Shown here piece after piece: positions 52,728-61,240 of a DNA stretch of 64,000 nt. This DNA is from Pseudomonas yamanorum (GTDB lineage: Bacteria; Pseudomonadota; Gammaproteobacteria; Pseudomonadales; Pseudomonadaceae): assembly GCF_900105735.1 (NCBI RefSeq), contig NZ_LT629793.1, positions 310,001-374,000 of the forward strand, in the 5' to 3' direction. The notes beneath the pieces were generated by a model. That model did not search any database. It was not told where the DNA came from and saw only the letters and a list, made by a program, of their open reading frames with translations. The position numbers and the translations under genes are program-made. Each line of letters begins with the position of its first letter. The stretch's first letter is position 1.

Positions 52728-53203
52728 TGACTGCCGTTCAACACCTCAAACGCTTCGCCCTCGGTCTTTCCCTGCTGGGCCTCGCCGCACACGCCAGTGC
52801 ACAGGCGGTGGTCAGCGACGCCTGGGTACGCGCCTCGGTACCGGGCCAGCCGTCCAGCGGTGCGTTCATGACCGTCACCGCCGACAGCGACAGCAAACTG
52901 CTCAGCGTGGCGTCGCCGGTCGCCAAAACCGTGCAGATCCATGAGATGACCATGAAGGACGACGTGATGCGCATGGGCCCGGTGGACTCGGTGCCGTTGC
53001 CTGCCGGCAAGGCCGTCAAGCTCGACCCGGATGGCTATCACGTGATGCTGATCGACCTCACCGCCCAGATCAAGGAAGGCGACCAGGTGCCGCTGACCGT
53101 CACCGTGGAAAATGCCAAGGGCGAAAAGCAGTCGATCGAAGTGAAGGCTGAGGCCCGCGCGTTGAATGCAACGGAAACCATGGACCACAGCAAGATGCAC
53201 TAA
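52727..53203 (+). CDS. Periplasmic copper chaperone, PCuAC family
   Basis: A 158-residue exported chaperone. After the signal (LGLSLLGLAAHASAQ|A) comes AWVRASVPGQPSSGAFMTV and the copper motif HEMTMKDDVMRMGPVD...GYHVMLIDL, the H-x-M / M-x21-H-x-M set of the family. It passes Cu(I) for oxidase assembly together with SCO1. The C-terminus ETMDHSKMH may bind another metal. The start is within TAATG. Confidence 0.92.
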   Translation: MTAVQHLKRFALGLSLLGLAAHASAQAVVSDAWVRASVPGQPSSGAFMTVTADSDSKLLSVASPVAKTVQIHEMTMKDDVMRMGPVDSVPLPAGKAVKLDPDGYHVMLIDLTAQIKEGDQVPLTVTVENAKGEKQSIEVKAEARALNATETMDHSKMH

Positions 53204-53217
53204 AGCGCAGATCAAAA

Positions 53218-53323
53218 TGTGGGAGCGGGCTTGTGTGGGAGCGGGCTTGCTCGCGAATGCGGTGTGACAGTCACCGGATGTATTGACTGATCCACCGCTT
53301 TCGCGAGCAAGCCCGCTCCCACA
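53218..53323. repeat. REP-type palindrome with a duplicated left arm
   Basis: The left arm tgtgggagcgggcttgctcg... (53234-53256) pairs with 53301-53323 over 23 bp. Just before it, tgtgggagcgggcttg (53218-53233) repeats the first 16 bp in tandem. It lies between the PCuAC and porin genes; the remaining gap to 53505 is AT-rich and probably the porin promoter. Confidence 0.85.
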
Positions 53324-53504
53324 TTGGCCCTTCAGTGTCTGAAAAATCGGGCGTCCGCTTCATACTTTTTTCGTCTCGTCTCAACACTTTCTATATATTT
53401 TCAATCTGCAAAACAACTCGTTAGCCTGCGCAAGCCGGACGCGTCTCCCTGTCGCCGTCCGGCCAGATAATTCTAAAAATAAGCAGCAGACAACGGGAAT
53501 AACA

Positions 53505-54752
53505 ATGAAAAAATCCCCTATTACCCTGGGTTTGACTTCGGCCACCCTCGGTTTGACCCTCGCCTTCCCAACCTTTGCCGAAGCTGACTTTTTTGAAGAC
53601 AGCAAGGCCGACCTCGAATTTCGCAACTTCTACTTCAACAGCGATTACCGCCAGCCCAACGCGAGCCAGTCCAAACGCGATGAGTGGGCCCAAGGGCTGA
53701 TCCTCAATTACCAGTCGGGCTATACCGAAGGTTTGGTGGGATTCGGGATCGATGCCATCGGCTTGCAAGGCCTGAAACTCGACTCAAGCCCAGACCGCCA
53801 AAACACCGGCCTGCTTCCCGTCGGCGAGGATGGGGCTCCGGACAGCTACAGCCGAATGGGCGCCACCGCCAAGGCACGCATCTCCAAAAGCGTACTTAAA
53901 TTCGGCACGCTGATCCCCAAGCTGCCCACCGTACTACCCAACGACGGTCGGCTGCTGCCCCAGACCTTTCGCGGCACCCAACTGACCAGCCAGGACATCG
54001 CCGGCCTGACCTTCGACGCCGGGCGCCTGACCAGCAACACCCTGCGTAACGACAGCGGCCATGCAGACATTGAAGTCGATGGCAAAGGCATCAAGGGCGC
54101 CGTGCCCAGCGATAAATTCGACTTCGCCAGTGCCAGCTACAGCTGGACCAAAACCCTCGTCACCGGCTACCACTACGCCAACCTCGAGAACAACTACAAG
54201 CAACACATCTTCAACCTGGTCCACACCCTGCCATTGGGTGACGCCCAGTCGTTCAAGACCGACCTGCGTTACGCCGACTCCAGCAAGGAAGGCAACAGCA
54301 ACATCGACAACCAGGCCTTCGGCGCCAAGTTCACCTATAGCATCCAGGGCCACTCGTTCGGCGCCGCCTACCAGCGCATGAAAGGCACCACCGGCTTCCC
54401 CCACCTGGACGGTACCGACTCCTACCTCGTCAACTACGTGATGATCTCGCCGGACTTCGCCAACCCCGAGGAAAAGTCCTGGCAGGCCCGCTACGACTAT
54501 GACTTCGCCGCCCTCGGCATCCCCGGCCTGACCTTCATGACCCGCTACCTCAAGGGTGACAACTTCGTGCGTACCCGAACCCTGGAAGGTACCGAGTGGG
54601 AGCGCAACACCGATATCGGCTACGTGTTTCAGAGCGGCGCCCTGAAGAACCTTGAAGTGAAATGGCGCAATGGCACGTATCGCAGCAATGGCAGCGGCAG
54701 CGATATCGACCAGAACCGCTTTATCGTCAGCTACACCCTGCCCTTGCTGTGA
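53505..54752 (+). CDS. OprD-family outer-membrane porin
   Basis: A 415-residue porin. Signal peptide MKKSPITLGLTSATLGLTLA, mature start ADFFEDSKADLEFRNFYFNS, which is the OprD-family N-terminal pattern, and a barrel of alternating strands ending QNRFIVSYTLPLL. Members admit specific small molecules such as amino acids or carboxylates. It is followed by 20 bp and then by the exported lyase on the same strand, so the two are probably cotranscribed and the porin may admit the lyase's substrate. Confidence 0.92.
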   Translation: MKKSPITLGLTSATLGLTLAFPTFAEADFFEDSKADLEFRNFYFNSDYRQPNASQSKRDEWAQGLILNYQSGYTEGLVGFGIDAIGLQGLKLDSSPDRQNTGLLPVGEDGAPDSYSRMGATAKARISKSVLKFGTLIPKLPTVLPNDGRLLPQTFRGTQLTSQDIAGLTFDAGRLTSNTLRNDSGHADIEVDGKGIKGAVPSDKFDFASASYSWTKTLVTGYHYANLENNYKQHIFNLVHTLPLGDAQSFKTDLRYADSSKEGNSNIDNQAFGAKFTYSIQGHSFGAAYQRMKGTTGFPHLDGTDSYLVNYVMISPDFANPEEKSWQARYDYDFAALGIPGLTFMTRYLKGDNFVRTRTLEGTEWERNTDIGYVFQSGALKNLEVKWRNGTYRSNGSGSDIDQNRFIVSYTLPLL

Positions 54753-54772
54753 TTTTTCCCGGAGCGTTGCAC

Positions 54773-56383
54773 ATGAATAACAAAAAAAGCCTGATCCACC
54801 TGGCCGTCGCCTTTGCCCTGTTGAGCAGTTACGGCGCCTACGCCGCCGACACCGGCGCGTTGCCCTGCAAAACCACCGAAGAATGCGCGGCCCAGGCGGC
54901 CAAAGTCGGGGCCACGCCGGGCTCCTCGCAAAGCGCCCACAAGGCCAAGGGCGACCCGACCCAAACCCAGTTCGCCTGGCTGAACCGCATCAACAAAGCC
55001 TCGATCGTGATGCTCACCGAAGAAGGCATCGTCAAGCCGGACATGGGCCACAAGATCGCCGGCGGCGTGCGCTTTGCCATCGACCAGGCCGACCAGCCCG
55101 ATGGCAAGCGCCCGGAAGACGTGCTGCAACTGGAAAAAATCATGACCGACAAGATCGGTCCGGAAGCCTCCCTGATCCACTCCGGCCGCAGCCGCCAGGA
55201 CATGCTCGCCACCTACCGCCTGGCCAAACTGCGCTCCCAGGTGCTGGCCTACAGCGACGCACTGAACGCCACCCGCCAACGTATCCTGAATATCGCCGAC
55301 AAGAACATCGACACCCTGGTACCCGCCTACACCAACGGCGTGCAGGCCATGCCCATCAGCTATGCGCACTACCTGCTGGCGTTCGAAGCCGCATTTGATC
55401 GCGACGGCCAGCGCATTCGTGAACTCTATACCCGCCTCAACCTGAGCCCGATGGGCACCGCGGTACTGGCGAACTCCGCTTACCCGCTGAACCGCGAACG
55501 CCTGGCCGAGTTGCTGGGGTTCGACGGCGTGCGGGAAAACTCCCTGGATTCGAGCCAGGTGTCGACCTACGACATTCCGATCGAGGCGGCCAACCTGGCG
55601 GCGTCTTCGGCGATCCGTATCGGTGCGATGATTGGCGATATCCATACCCAGTACCATCAGATCCGCCCTTGGCTGCTGCTGGACGAAGAGTCCACCTACA
55701 CCAGCAGCGCGATGCCACAAAAGCGCAACCCGGGGTTGTTGATGCGCACCCGGGAATCGGCCTCGGATGTGGTCGGCCTGGCGCAGACCGTGACGTTGCG
55801 CGCGCACAACGTCACCACCGGCATGACCGACTACAAGTTCGCGTTTGATTCACTGGGGCTGTTCCAGTCCACCGATGACATGTTCAAAAGCATGGATGCC
55901 GTGCTGGATGCGCTGCAGATCAACCCGCAGCGTGCGCTGGATGAGCTGGAGTCGGAGTGGACCACTTCGATGGAGTTGGCCGACACCCTGGAGCGTCAGT
56001 TCAAGGTGCCGTTCCGCATTGGTCACAGCTTCGCGTCGCTGATCGTCACCGAGGCGCGCAGCAACGGCACCACGCCAAAGACCTTCCCGTATGCAGACGC
56101 GCAGAAGCTGTACACCCAGGCGGCGGACAAATACAAATGGACGCCGAACACCTTGCCGCTGGATGAGGCGGGTTTCCGCGCGGCGCTGTCGCCGACGACG
56201 ATGGTCAAGACCCGTAAAGGCACGGGTGGGCCGCAGCCGGAAGAGGTCAAGCGGATGTTGGTAGAAGCGCGGAAGAATCTCGACGCGGACCAGAGTTGGT
56301 TGAAGGAGCGTCGTGAGAAGCTGAAAGGTGCTGAGGGCAATCTGGACAAGGCCTTCGACAAGTTGCTCAACGCCAAGGGCTGA
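54773..56383 (+). CDS. Exported argininosuccinate-lyase-superfamily enzyme
   Basis: A 536-residue member of the fumarase/aspartase superfamily closest to argininosuccinate lyase, but carrying an N-terminal signal peptide (SLIHLAVAFALLSSYGAYA, cleavage near residue 24), so it should be periplasmic. The superfamily signature SSAMPQKRNPG is at 311-321 and SGRSRQD at 137-143. Where argininosuccinate lyase has THLQxAQP, this protein has TNGVQAMP (187-194), replacing the conserved His. Cys32 and Cys38 after the signal could form a disulphide. The reaction is expected to be beta-elimination of a fumarate-containing adduct, but the substrate is unknown. The ATG at 54773 follows GGAG; an in-frame upstream extension lies inside the porin gene. 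Confidence 0.85.
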   Translation: MNNKKSLIHLAVAFALLSSYGAYAADTGALPCKTTEECAAQAAKVGATPGSSQSAHKAKGDPTQTQFAWLNRINKASIVMLTEEGIVKPDMGHKIAGGVRFAIDQADQPDGKRPEDVLQLEKIMTDKIGPEASLIHSGRSRQDMLATYRLAKLRSQVLAYSDALNATRQRILNIADKNIDTLVPAYTNGVQAMPISYAHYLLAFEAAFDRDGQRIRELYTRLNLSPMGTAVLANSAYPLNRERLAELLGFDGVRENSLDSSQVSTYDIPIEAANLAASSAIRIGAMIGDIHTQYHQIRPWLLLDEESTYTSSAMPQKRNPGLLMRTRESASDVVGLAQTVTLRAHNVTTGMTDYKFAFDSLGLFQSTDDMFKSMDAVLDALQINPQRALDELESEWTTSMELADTLERQFKVPFRIGHSFASLIVTEARSNGTTPKTFPYADAQKLYTQAADKYKWTPNTLPLDEAGFRAALSPTTMVKTRKGTGGPQPEEVKRMLVEARKNLDADQSWLKERREKLKGAEGNLDKAFDKLLNAKG

Positions 56384-56396
56384 AATGCAATCTGAA

Positions 56397-56486
56397 TGTG
56401 GGAGCGGGCTTGCTCGCGAAGGCGGTGTATCGGTTAGCAGATTTATTGGCTGACCCACCGCATTCGCGAGCAAGCCCGCTCCCACA
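56397..56486. repeat. REP-type palindrome
   Basis: Perfect 23-bp arms (56397-56419 with 56464-56486, tgtgggagcgggcttgctcg...) separated by 44 bp. It lies between the convergent lyase and symporter genes and may end both transcripts. Confidence 0.88.
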
Positions 56487-56521
56487 TTTGACCGAGTTTT
56501 GGCTTGGAAAGTGTGCTCGGC

Positions 56522-57754
56522 TCAGTGACTCAATTCCCGCTTCAACACCTCGCGATCAATCGACTTCTGCCACCCGCATATCGCCAGGCACGCCACACAA
56601 TTGCCCAACACATTGGTCAACGACCGACACTTCATCAGCCGCTCCACTCCCAACAACAACCCCACCCCTTCCAGCGGCACCAGTTGCAGGATGTTCAAGG
56701 TGGCAATCAGGGTAAACAGCGCCGAGCCCGCCACACTGGTAGACCCCAGCGAAGTGAACAGGCAGATGACCAGCACCGCCAGCAATTCGGGAACGGCAAT
56801 TTCCACCCCGGCCAGATGCGCCAGAAACATGATGGCGGTGGTCAGGTAAATATTGGTGCCGGCCAAGTTGAACGTATAGCCGGTGGTCAGCACCAACCGT
56901 ACTAACTGGCGATCACAGCCCAGCGCTTCAAGTTTGCTGACACAACCGGGAAGTGCTGCCACTGATGAGCCGGTAAACGTCACCAACAACAACTCTTCTT
57001 TTAAATAAATAATTAACCGAGTCAATTTAACGCCGACCAGGCGCGCAATCGTCGCAAACACTAAAATCACGAAAACCGCGCACGCCAGGTAAATCACCAC
57101 AATAAACTTCAACAGCGGTAAAACAGAACTTAAACCGTACTTCCCCACCACAAACGCCATCGCCCCAAAAGCCGCCAGCGGTGCAAATTTCAAGATAAAG
57201 CGCAATAGCAAGAACAGCCCGGCGACTGCTGCTTCCAACCAGCCGAGGCAGCGGTTGCCAACCTTGCCGCCACGCCCCAGCACCAGCCCGCACAGCACCG
57301 CCACCAGCATCACCTGAAGTACCAGACTCTGGGTAAAAACCCTGTAAAGACTGGATGAAATCGACGTCATGGACAGCTCATGCAGGAGCGCCTCCGGCGC
57401 AACAGGCGGCGTCAGGGGGTCAAAATCCAGGTTAGCCACTGCCGTGTGATCCAGGCTGAACAGCCACCCCGTCGACATTCCCAACACCAATGCGGCAAGG
57501 GACATCAGCTGGAAATACACCACGATGCGCCCGACTACATGCCGATGCTGAGGCTCGCGCTTGATACCCGCCACACCCGTTGACACCAACACAAACAACA
57601 GAAACGGCATCAGTAACCCGACCACTTTTATAAAAGCGTCGCTGAGCAGTTTCATTTCAACCGCCACGCCTGGATAAAACAGTCCCAACACCATACCAAG
57701 TGCAATGGCAATCAAAATAGGCAATGTGGCGTTATTGGAAAATCGGGATGACAT
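56522..57754 (-). CDS. Dicarboxylate/amino acid:cation symporter (DAACS, DctA/GltP type)
   Basis: A 410-residue inner-membrane symporter. The substrate-binding hairpin is TGSSVAALPGCV (the S-S-x-x-x-L-P motif of the family), and TGYTFNLAGTNIYLTTAIMF plus GNCVACLAI give the second transport motif. Members carry C4-dicarboxylates, aspartate or glutamate with Na+ or H+. GGAG before the ATG at 57754 sets the start. It is divergent from the LysR regulator at 57873 and convergent with the lyase across the REP palindrome, fitting uptake of a fumarate-like product. Confidence 0.9.
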   Translation of the reverse strand: MSSRFSNNATLPILIAIALGMVLGLFYPGVAVEMKLLSDAFIKVVGLLMPFLLFVLVSTGVAGIKREPQHRHVVGRIVVYFQLMSLAALVLGMSTGWLFSLDHTAVANLDFDPLTPPVAPEALLHELSMTSISSSLYRVFTQSLVLQVMLVAVLCGLVLGRGGKVGNRCLGWLEAAVAGLFLLLRFILKFAPLAAFGAMAFVVGKYGLSSVLPLLKFIVVIYLACAVFVILVFATIARLVGVKLTRLIIYLKEELLLVTFTGSSVAALPGCVSKLEALGCDRQLVRLVLTTGYTFNLAGTNIYLTTAIMFLAHLAGVEIAVPELLAVLVICLFTSLGSTSVAGSALFTLIATLNILQLVPLEGVGLLLGVERLMKCRSLTNVLGNCVACLAICGWQKSIDREVLKRELSH

Positions 57755-57872
57755 CAATGCTCCAGGGTCTTTTTATTTATTGTTATTGTCGGATCAGGCC
57801 ACTTTCGGCATATTGGTCGCCAAGGCGCATTCTGGCCACAAATAATAAAGTCTTGTCACGGGATATACCACC

Positions 57873-58787
57873 ATGGAACTTCGCCATTTACGTTATTTCA
57901 TCATGGTGGCCGAAGAGCGACATTTCACCCGCGCTGCCGCCCGCCTGAACATGCAGCAGCCGCCCCTCAGCCAACAGATTCGTGCCCTCGAACAAGAGCT
58001 GGGATTCGACCTGTTCAAGCGCCACCCCAAGGGCGTCGACCTGACCGCCGGTGGGATGGTGTTTCTCGAAGAGGCTCGGGCCATCCTCGCCCGCGTCGAA
58101 CAAGGCTCCCTCAAGGCCGCCCGCGCCGCTCAAGGCATCGAGGGCACGCTGATCATCGCCTTCACCAGCTCCGCGGCTGCCCATCCGCTGATCCCGCGGA
58201 TCATTCGCGCCTACCGCGAGCACTACCCGGGCGTGGAACTCTCGATCAACGAAGGCAGCGCCCGGGAAGTCACCGAAGACACCATCGAAAAACGCATCGA
58301 CATCGGCATCCTCCGCGCCCCGGTCGGCGACCACCAAAGCCTGACCTTCCACCGCCTGCTCAACGAAGAAATGCTGCTGACCCTGCCCGTTGGCCACCCG
58401 CTGCTCAAGGGCCCCGAGCCAAAAATCACCATGACTGACCTCAAGGACGAACGCTTCATCCTCGTCCGCCGCCCCGGCGCGCCGGGGATGTACGCCAACC
58501 TGATCAAGGCCTGCCAGAACGCCGGCTTCGAGCCGAAGATCGCCTTTGAAGTGGAGCGCATGCTGACCAACGTCAGCCTGGTGGCCGCGGGTGAAGGCAT
58601 CTCCGTGGTGCCCGCATCGATGCGCGATGTGCACCGCGAGAGCGTGGTGTATTGCCGGATCAGCGATGCACGGCCACGATTATTGGCGCCGATCACCTTG
58701 GTGCGGCGCACGTTCAATCCGTCGACGCCGTTGCAGAATTTCATTGGGCTGGCGCGGGAGTTGGCGGGGGTTTATCGCAAGGGTTGA
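57873..58787 (+). CDS. LysR-family transcriptional regulator
   Basis: A 304-residue LTTR beginning MELRHLRYFIMVAEERHFTR, HTH AAARLNMQQPPLSQQIRALE. The effector domain includes TLIIAFTSSAAAHPLIPRII and GPEPKITMTDLKDERFILVR. The strict CbbR/CatR-type N-terminus suggests control of an acid-catabolism gene set. It is divergent from the symporter (119 bp apart) and probably its regulator, perhaps also of the porin/lyase pair. Its 3' end overlaps the next LysR gene by 16 bp. Confidence 0.92.
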   Translation: MELRHLRYFIMVAEERHFTRAAARLNMQQPPLSQQIRALEQELGFDLFKRHPKGVDLTAGGMVFLEEARAILARVEQGSLKAARAAQGIEGTLIIAFTSSAAAHPLIPRIIRAYREHYPGVELSINEGSAREVTEDTIEKRIDIGILRAPVGDHQSLTFHRLLNEEMLLTLPVGHPLLKGPEPKITMTDLKDERFILVRRPGAPGMYANLIKACQNAGFEPKIAFEVERMLTNVSLVAAGEGISVVPASMRDVHRESVVYCRISDARPRLLAPITLVRRTFNPSTPLQNFIGLARELAGVYRKG

Positions 58788-59647
58788 GTCATCGCGTGAA
58801 AACTCTCGGTGAGCAGTTCCACCGCCGCGCGGATGCTGTCGCTTTGCCGTGGAACGGCGTACAGGCCGTAGTTGACACTCAAAATAGGCCCATCGCTTTC
58901 AGCCAAGGAAATGATGCGCATGGTCTCCGGCCGAATGTTCTCCGCCGGCAGCAAGGCCACACCCAGTCCACCCTCCACCGCTGCGGTGATTACGCCAATG
59001 TTCGGGCTGGTCACCGTGACCCGAAAATCCCGCCCGGCGTTCAGCAACGCATCAAACATCAAGCGCCGCCAGGCACAGGGTTCGGCATACACGATGACAT
59101 CCAGCGGCAGCGCCGCATCGATTTCTTCATCAATCGCGCACACCCAGTACAGCTCGACGTTCCAGGCGTGCACAGGGTCGGCGTTGAACGATGAGCTGAC
59201 GCCAATGGCCACATCCAGCTCGCCGTCATTCCAACGTTCGGCGAGCGCGTCGCCGTGGTCAACGACGACCTCCAGGTGCACATGCGGGCAGGCGCGCCGC
59301 AGCCGGCCGAGCGCTGCCGGCAACGCCGATACCGCCACGTCTTCCGAGAGCCCGACGCGCACATTGCCCATCACCGTGCGCTCTTTCAGGCGCGCTGCTA
59401 CCGTCTCGCCCAAGGCCAGAATGCGCGTCGCGTAGGTGAGCAGCAGTTCCCCTTCGGTAGTGGGCACCACGCCCCGACCTGTTCTGCGCAACAGCCGCTG
59501 GCCTAGCAACTCTTCAAGCCGGCGGATTTGTGCGCTGAGGGCCGATTGCGCCCTGCCCGCCTGCAGGGCTGCGCCACTCAGGCTGCCGTGCTGGCATACC
59601 GAGATAAAGGTTCGTAGCAAATAGGGTTCAAACGCGTCGGATATCAT
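58772..59647 (-). CDS. LysR-family transcriptional regulator
   Basis: A 291-residue LTTR with HTH LSGAALQAGRAQSALSAQIR and LEELLGQRLLRRTGRGVVPT. The effector domain shows GNVRVGLSEDVAVSALPAAL and GVITAAVEGGLGVALLPAEN. It is divergent from the oxidoreductase at 59741 (94 bp), its likely target. It overlaps the convergent LysR gene end by 16 bp. Confidence 0.92.
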   Translation of the reverse strand: MISDAFEPYLLRTFISVCQHGSLSGAALQAGRAQSALSAQIRRLEELLGQRLLRRTGRGVVPTTEGELLLTYATRILALGETVAARLKERTVMGNVRVGLSEDVAVSALPAALGRLRRACPHVHLEVVVDHGDALAERWNDGELDVAIGVSSSFNADPVHAWNVELYWVCAIDEEIDAALPLDVIVYAEPCAWRRLMFDALLNAGRDFRVTVTSPNIGVITAAVEGGLGVALLPAENIRPETMRIISLAESDGPILSVNYGLYAVPRQSDSIRAAVELLTESFHAMTQPLR

Positions 59648-59740
59648 GTTTGGATTAACTCTGAATCAACAGCTATCACCCTACCTCGATAGCTGGAGCA
59701 TGACTACTCTGCTGGAACGTTATCAACCAGGAAGAGCCTC

Positions 59741-60766
59741 ATGACCCAACTCCAGAACCAACGCATCGTACTGGCAGCCCGCCCCGACGGGCGCCCGCAA
59801 CCCAGCGATTTTCGCGTGGAGTACAGCGCGATTCCCGTGCCTGCCGAAGGCGAAGTGTTGCTTGAGAACCTCTATCTGTCCCTCGACCCCTACATGCGCT
59901 GGCGCATGAGTGCAGCCAAATCCTATGCCGAGCCAGTGGGCATCGGCGAGGTGATGGTGGGCGGCACGGTCGCGCGGATCAAACACTCACGAAACCCATT
60001 GTGGCAAGAGGGCGACATGGTGCTTGCCTATGCCGGCTGGCAGCGTTTTGCGCTCTCGGACGGTCTCGATCTGCGGCTTCTGGATCCGGGCATGGCCCAC
60101 CCCAGCACAGCGCTGGGAGTTCTTGGAATGCCGGGGTTCACCGCTTACTCGGGGTTGCTCACTATCGGCCAACCCAAGCCCGGTGACACCGTGGTAGTGG
60201 CGGCGGCGAGTGGCGCAGTGGGCTCGGTGGTCGGCCAGATCGCCCGCATCAAGGGCGCACGCGCCGTGGGTATCGCGGGCGGGCCGGAGAAATGCGCGTT
60301 CGTGAAAAATGAACTCGGGTTTGATGCCGTCATCGACCATCGCGCAGCGGATTTTGCCCAGCAGTTGGCCGAAGCCTGCCCCAATGGAATTGACGTTTAC
60401 TTCGAAAATGTCTCGGGGGCGGTTTGGGATGCCGTGAGGCCGCTGCTCAATGACTTTGCGCGGATACCCGTATGTGGGTTGATCGCCCATTACAACGACA
60501 GCTCGGTGCCTGGGCAACAGGTCGACCGACTGCCGGCGACTATGCACGACATCCTCGCCAAGAGCCTCACCGTGCGCGGCTTTATCCAGACCGAGTTCGT
60601 TGACGAGCAGCAGGACGACTTTTTGCAGGAAGCCGCGCAGTGGATTGATCAGGGCAAGCTGAAGTGGCGCGAAGACATTGTCGAGGGCCTTGAGAATGCG
60701 CCTGAGGCGTTTATCGGGCAGCTGGAGGGGCGCAACTTCGGCAAGTTGATTGTGCGACTGGCTTGA
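59741..60766 (+). CDS. NADP-dependent oxidoreductase (CurA/MDR type)
   Basis: A 341-residue medium-chain reductase of the leukotriene B4 12-hydroxydehydrogenase/CurA group. Marks: ENLYLSLDPYMRWRMSAAKS near the N-terminus, VVVAAASGAVGSVVGQIARI (nucleotide loop), KGARAVGIAGGPEKCAFVKN and YFENVSGAVWDAV. These enzymes reduce activated double bonds of enones with NADPH. It is divergent from the LysR at 58772 and convergent with the DHCW cupin (5 bp). Confidence 0.92.
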   Translation: MTQLQNQRIVLAARPDGRPQPSDFRVEYSAIPVPAEGEVLLENLYLSLDPYMRWRMSAAKSYAEPVGIGEVMVGGTVARIKHSRNPLWQEGDMVLAYAGWQRFALSDGLDLRLLDPGMAHPSTALGVLGMPGFTAYSGLLTIGQPKPGDTVVVAAASGAVGSVVGQIARIKGARAVGIAGGPEKCAFVKNELGFDAVIDHRAADFAQQLAEACPNGIDVYFENVSGAVWDAVRPLLNDFARIPVCGLIAHYNDSSVPGQQVDRLPATMHDILAKSLTVRGFIQTEFVDEQQDDFLQEAAQWIDQGKLKWREDIVEGLENAPEAFIGQLEGRNFGKLIVRLA

Positions 60767-60770
60767 CGCC

Positions 60771-61100
60771 TCAATCCACCACGAACAACTTCGCCCCGAC
60801 GGTAGTCGATGACCGATGCCCTTCCATGTCATTGCCCACCTGATAACTCATCCCGGCAGTCAGCGTGAACTGCCGGCCATCCTCCAGTTCGGTGTGCAGC
60901 TCACCTTCCAGGCACAGCAGGACATGCCCGCGCCAACACCAGTGATCGGCCAGGTAACCGGCGCTGTATTCGACCATGCGCACGCGGGTTGAGCCGAACT
61001 GGCAGGTGCGCCAATACGCACTGCCGGTTTCGCCGGGATGCAGCACCGGTTCGAGGGTCGACCAGTCGGTGGTGCCAAAGGGGATTGCGGTCAGGTCCAT
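60771..61100 (-). CDS. DHCW-motif cupin-fold protein
   Basis: A 109-residue small beta-barrel cupin. The motif YLADHWCWRGHVLLCLEGEL contains DHCW-type residues (here D-H-W-C-W) followed by the cupin strand; VEYSAGYLADHW and LTAGMSYQVGNDMEGHRSST complete the pattern. Its role is unknown; such proteins often bind a small ligand or metal. The ATG at 61100 gives the family N-terminus; the long upstream frame is intergenic. Confidence 0.8.
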   Translation of the reverse strand: MDLTAIPFGTTDWSTLEPVLHPGETGSAYWRTCQFGSTRVRMVEYSAGYLADHWCWRGHVLLCLEGELHTELEDGRQFTLTAGMSYQVGNDMEGHRSSTTVGAKLFVVD

Positions 61101-61240
61101 GATTGTCTCGGCGGTGAATGCAGGTGCACAGAACGTACCGAACAGGTGCGCACAGCGATAGAGACAGATCCGCAGCATTTGCGGGATACAGGGCGGTGAC
61201 TCTTGGTATCCTGCCACCCTCCTCCCATGGGCGTATGTCG

